This document shows positions 60,766 through 64,000 of a stretch of 64,000 nucleotides of DNA, one piece after another. The position numbers were made by a program, and so were the translations under genes. The notes below the pieces were generated by a model. That model made no database searches and was not told the origin of the DNA. It was given only the letters and a program-made list of their open reading frames with translations. Source of the stretch: Atrichornis clamosus. Taxonomy: Eukaryota; Chordata; Aves; Passeriformes; Menuridae. Position 1 is the first letter of the stretch; every line of letters starts with the position of its first letter. The stretch is from the NCBI GenBank assembly GCA_013400975.1, contig WBMZ01009464.1, positions 62,001 to 126,000 of the forward strand, read 5' to 3'.

Positions 60766-60899
60766 GCAAGGCTAATTTGCTCCTCATGGGCACTGAGTGG
60801 CCCATTCCATTTTAGCACCCCTGCTACCCTTGGTTCTCATACTCTCTGGGTGCTCAGGTACACCAGGATGTGCCCCCTCACTGCTCAGCCCATGCACAA

Positions 60900-60948
60900 A
60901 CAGGTGTGCAAACATGCATACACGCACACACACAAACACACCCCACTG
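60900..60948. repeat. CA-rich simple repeat
   Basis: CATACACGCACACACACAAA and similar units, an imperfect CA microsatellite just after the GC-rich block. Confidence 0.7.
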
Positions 60949-61223
60949 TTCTGCAAAGTGCTTCCCGTGTCTGTGGTGCTATTGCCATCCCACAGCTGCT
61001 GTCTTGAGCAAAACATCCGTGGTGTCCGTCTGGCTGCAGGTACTGCCCTCTAACACAAGGTAAAAGCAGGTCTTGGCAGAGGTGTTGGAGGTGCTGAAGT
61101 CCTGGCCTTCTCCTGTCAGTCCACAGGTGTCCTCTATTTGTACATGTGGGAACTGTCCTTCTCTGCAATGAGCTGGGGTCATTTAGTCATACTTACTTAG
61201 CCATGACTACATAGTAGACATCA

Positions 61224-61262
61224 ACTATCTATCTATGTACCTATACATGCATGTATGTGTGC
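61224..61262. repeat. ATCT/ATGT tetranucleotide repeat
   Basis: CTATCTATCTATG followed by CATGCATGTATGTGTG, an imperfect tetranucleotide run about 30 bp before the minus-strand CR1. Confidence 0.65.
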
Positions 61263-61289
61263 ATCTCTTCACAGGAAGTTCATACAATT

Positions 61290-61663
61290 TAGAATCAGAA
61301 TAATTTAGGTTCGAAAAGACCCTGAAGATCATCAAGTCCAACCCCTGAGTCCAACTGGCAGGTTCACCACTAACCCATGTCCCTAAGTACCACACCTATT
61401 CAGCTTTTAAATTTCTCCAGGGATGGTGACTCAGCCACTTCACAGGGCAGTGTGTTCCAGTGCTTGACAACCCTTCCAGTGAAGAAATTTTCCCAATATC
61501 AAGTCTTAATCTCCCCTGGCACAAGTTGAGGTTATTTCCTCTTGTCCTGTGCCTTGTTACGTGTGAGAAGAACCTGACCCTCACCTCACTACAGCCTTCT
61601 GTCAGGCAGTTGTAGGGCACGATAAGGTCTCCCCTGAGCCTCCTCCAGACTGAGCAATCGCAG
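61290..61663 (-). mobile_element. CR1 LINE 3' region, minus strand
   Basis: Starting from its 3' end at about 61290, the sequence reads GACCCTGAAGATCATCAAGT then CCAACCCCTGAGTCCAACTG, CACTTCACAGGGCAGTGTGT and CTCCCCTGAGCCTCCTCCAG, the reverse complement of a CR1 tail of the type ending without a long ORF. It is 5'-truncated at about 61663. No frame is coding. Confidence 0.92.
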
Positions 61664-64000
61664 TACCTGGTATTTATTGCTGGCAAGAGAGGAGAGTTCC
61701 TGGAAGTAATATATGTACCTGATACTTTGAAAATGCCAATTTACAATAGCTTGAGAAAATTTTAAGTGAGGAATGGAATAAAAAAAGCACAGCGTTCTGC
61801 TAAGAAAGAGTACAACTTTTAAGACACTTGTTAGATCAATAACGAAGATTCAGGAACAAGACAGATACTGCTGTAAGTTCATTTTTACTCAGTAGCAAAG
61901 GGAAGTGAAAGGAAATATAATACACAGAAAAATAAATTAAAAATCTAATCATAAATCATTGGAATTCAAGGGTAGAGAGTACAAAAACTGTCAAAGGGAA
62001 GTTTAAATACCAACATCTCCTAAAGATGAAATAGCACTAAAAATCAGATACCTTTAAGAATATTAGAATAATACTAGCAATGTTATAGGCCCTATGTGCT
62101 TTCACCCAAAGGGTGAAACGTAAGTATGAAGAAACTAGGAAGCAGGCATACCAGTTGCCTATGTCTGGTATATGTCTGAAGGGAACATAGCAAGGTGCTG
62201 TCCAATGAGTGTGATTAAACACTTTATAATCCATTAGTCATTAGGGGTAATTGTGAATAATATTGAGTAGAAATTAAAACAGGCCCAGATAACCTGCAGT
62301 CAAAACCTCCAAGGAGGTCTTGTTCCATTTGACATGAAATTTAAGTAAATCAGGGACTCTCCAAGAGAAACAACAGAAGTCTGGAACAGTGCTGCTGTTG
62401 TGCTACTATCAGCTGTATTTTAATTAATTCAACACTGCCATCAGTCAGCACAAGTAAACACCCTGATAAGTTTTCGAAAACATTTGCCTGAATGTTACTG
62501 AGTGCTTTATGATAAACTGAAAAACAGTGATTATACTTAAGCTTCCTGCTCCAGCTCTGCCACAGTTGTGATCCAGTGGAATTCTAAATACAGTCAGTGG
62601 AACACAGGGTTTAAAATCAATCTATCCAAACAGGCTTTTGTGGGAGTTAATGCAGTATTTTTAGTGAAGTATAGACTACCCAATAAAAGATAATATAAAA
62701 GTGCAAAACTTCATTGTATTTGCCAGCACTAGAAATGTGTATTTTTCCCCAAACATTTAATCCAATATGTGTCTAAGTCCCTCTAAACCTGCCCTTATTT
62801 AATGTGTTTTTACCAGTAATATAAAATACTTAGACCTCAGAAAACTGCTGTTGGGACATTGCTGTAACAGGAGGTGGTGGGTTTAATTTCTCTTCTGATA
62901 CTGTAACATTTATGTAATATTAATCTTAGTTAGTGTCTTTAATAATAAAAATATGGGAATCCATTCCTCATACATCAAGGTTGCGGACTCATAGTTAAGG
63001 TGCATCAGGTCCTTAATTCCAGGACACCATAAGCTTTTACAAAACACAGTGTTAGTAAATCTTAACATCAGCATGTACATATGGAGTTACTTGGGAAAAT
63101 TCTCCTATGTAGACAAACCTTTTGGATTTAAGAAAGAGGTCCTGGATTTATCCTCTCACGTACATGAATGATAATATGAAAATTCCCTTGCTTCCTCGTT
63201 TGGTCATCCATATTGTCTTTTTTGTTTCTCTCATAAGATAAGGTACACCAGCAGTTTTATTTTGCTCTCATAATTTTTTGTTTGTTTGCAGTGTTAGGAT
63301 AGTGAATAGCTTCATATTGCCAGATGAGATTAGCATACCATGCAATTAAATTAGCAAACTCTGGCTATGATACATCTCTGACATCTGTTAGTAAGAAACT
63401 TGGGCTTCTGCTGCTTGATTTCAGAGTATTTCTTCTGCAAGGACCAATTTTGCCTTTTGAGAATTAGACTAGTTGGTGATTTTTATATAATTAATTGTCC
63501 ACATTATAAGTGCTACTTTAATTCATATCCTTTAACCCAGGCATTTCTGTTGAAGGGTAAGAGTATGTTAAATATTGTGTGCTTGGAAGGTGGCTGAATC
63601 TGGGATATTTTTCATTGCACCAGTATTTGGGGTCATTGAACCTGTCAGACTAGTTTGGGCCAGTAAGAAAGTTTCCCTGAGTCTATTCCTTTTAAGGACT
63701 GCAGCTACTGTGAGTTACTGAGCAATGACATGCACAAAGTGCACAAAGTACACAAAGTGCGAAAGAAAATAAAAAAGTCAGCTGAAGTAAAACTTTATCA
63801 CAGCGTAAAATAGCAAAACAATAGAATAGCAAAACAAATAGAAGCTGAACTAACCACCCTAAAGAGAAAGCCACACATGGTTCTTAGAGCAAAATTAAGT
63901 TCATTTTAATCTCCCAGTTTTGGAAAATGCATAACATGTGGGGTCTGTTTCTGTTTGAACGTCTGTGTCCTCCATAGCTGTTTGCTTCTAAGAAAAGTGG
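61664..64000. other. Intergenic AT-rich sequence to window end
   Basis: No gene, RNA or recognisable transposon is visible. The only structure noted is a short 9-bp tandem repeat at 63732-63760. Short frames on both strands look random. Confidence 0.6.
63732..63760. repeat. 9-bp tandem repeat (GCACAAAGT), three copies
   Basis: Two perfect units and one with a single change run head to tail. Minor. Confidence 0.7.

Noticed and set aside
60293..60815. Proline/arginine-rich ORFs of 107 and 130 codons on opposite strands
   Set aside because: GC-rich DNA lacks stop codons, so overlapping open frames on both strands are expected. No family resemblance was seen.
60300..64000. Start of GNA14, expected downstream by synteny
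   Set aside because: No frame contains the conserved Gq-family N-terminal or P-loop segment, so the gene must begin beyond the window.

Overview
This is vertebrate nuclear DNA, almost certainly from a bird. It is AT-rich and has long introns, GT-AG splice sites and sparse coding sequence. It carries several CR1 retrotransposon 3' tails of the avian type and one solo endogenous-retrovirus LTR that resembles an abundant bird LTR family. There are no operons, Shine-Dalgarno sites or dense ORFs. A single N at 12636, between two near-identical copies of about 155 bp, points to a draft assembly.

The only protein-coding gene I can support is GNAQ (G protein subunit alpha q), on the + strand. Five coding exons are present: 19224-19378, 32225-32353, 33336-33465, 45819-45972 and 49509-49699. 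They correspond to exons 3-7 of the seven-exon vertebrate gene and encode residues 108-359 plus the stop. Reading frame, splice phases and exon lengths (155, 129, 130, 154 and 191 nt to the stop) are all consistent with an intact gene. Exons 1 and 2 lie before the window and I found no trace of them here. Introns 3, 4, 5 and 6 are about 12.8, 1.0, 12.4 and 3.5 kb. The 3' UTR starts at 49700 and runs at least 2.5 kb, perhaps 4-5 kb, past several candidate poly(A) signals.

Layout: 1-19223 is the 3' part of intron 2, holding a solo LTR (minus), two CR1 pieces, an assembly duplication and small inverted repeats. 19224-49699 holds the exons and introns, with a CR1 tail of about 0.8 kb in intron 3, a candidate CRE-containing regulatory block in intron 3 and a 32-bp perfect palindrome in intron 6. 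49700 to about 54.9 kb is the 3' UTR and its possible extensions. From about 54.9 kb to the end is intergenic, with a short GC/CpG-rich block at 60.3-60.8 kb and a minus-strand CR1. In vertebrates I know of, GNA14 follows GNAQ in the same orientation, but its first coding exon is not visible here.

The protein is the alpha subunit of the heterotrimeric Gq protein. It couples seven-transmembrane receptors to phospholipase C-beta at the plasma membrane. The exons in this window carry switch I (R183, T186), switch II (DVGGQ, Q209), the NKKD and TCAT guanine-specificity motifs, and the receptor-contacting C-terminus. I found no undescribed biological system; the findings are mainly candidate regulatory or structural DNA elements, repeats and an assembly artefact.
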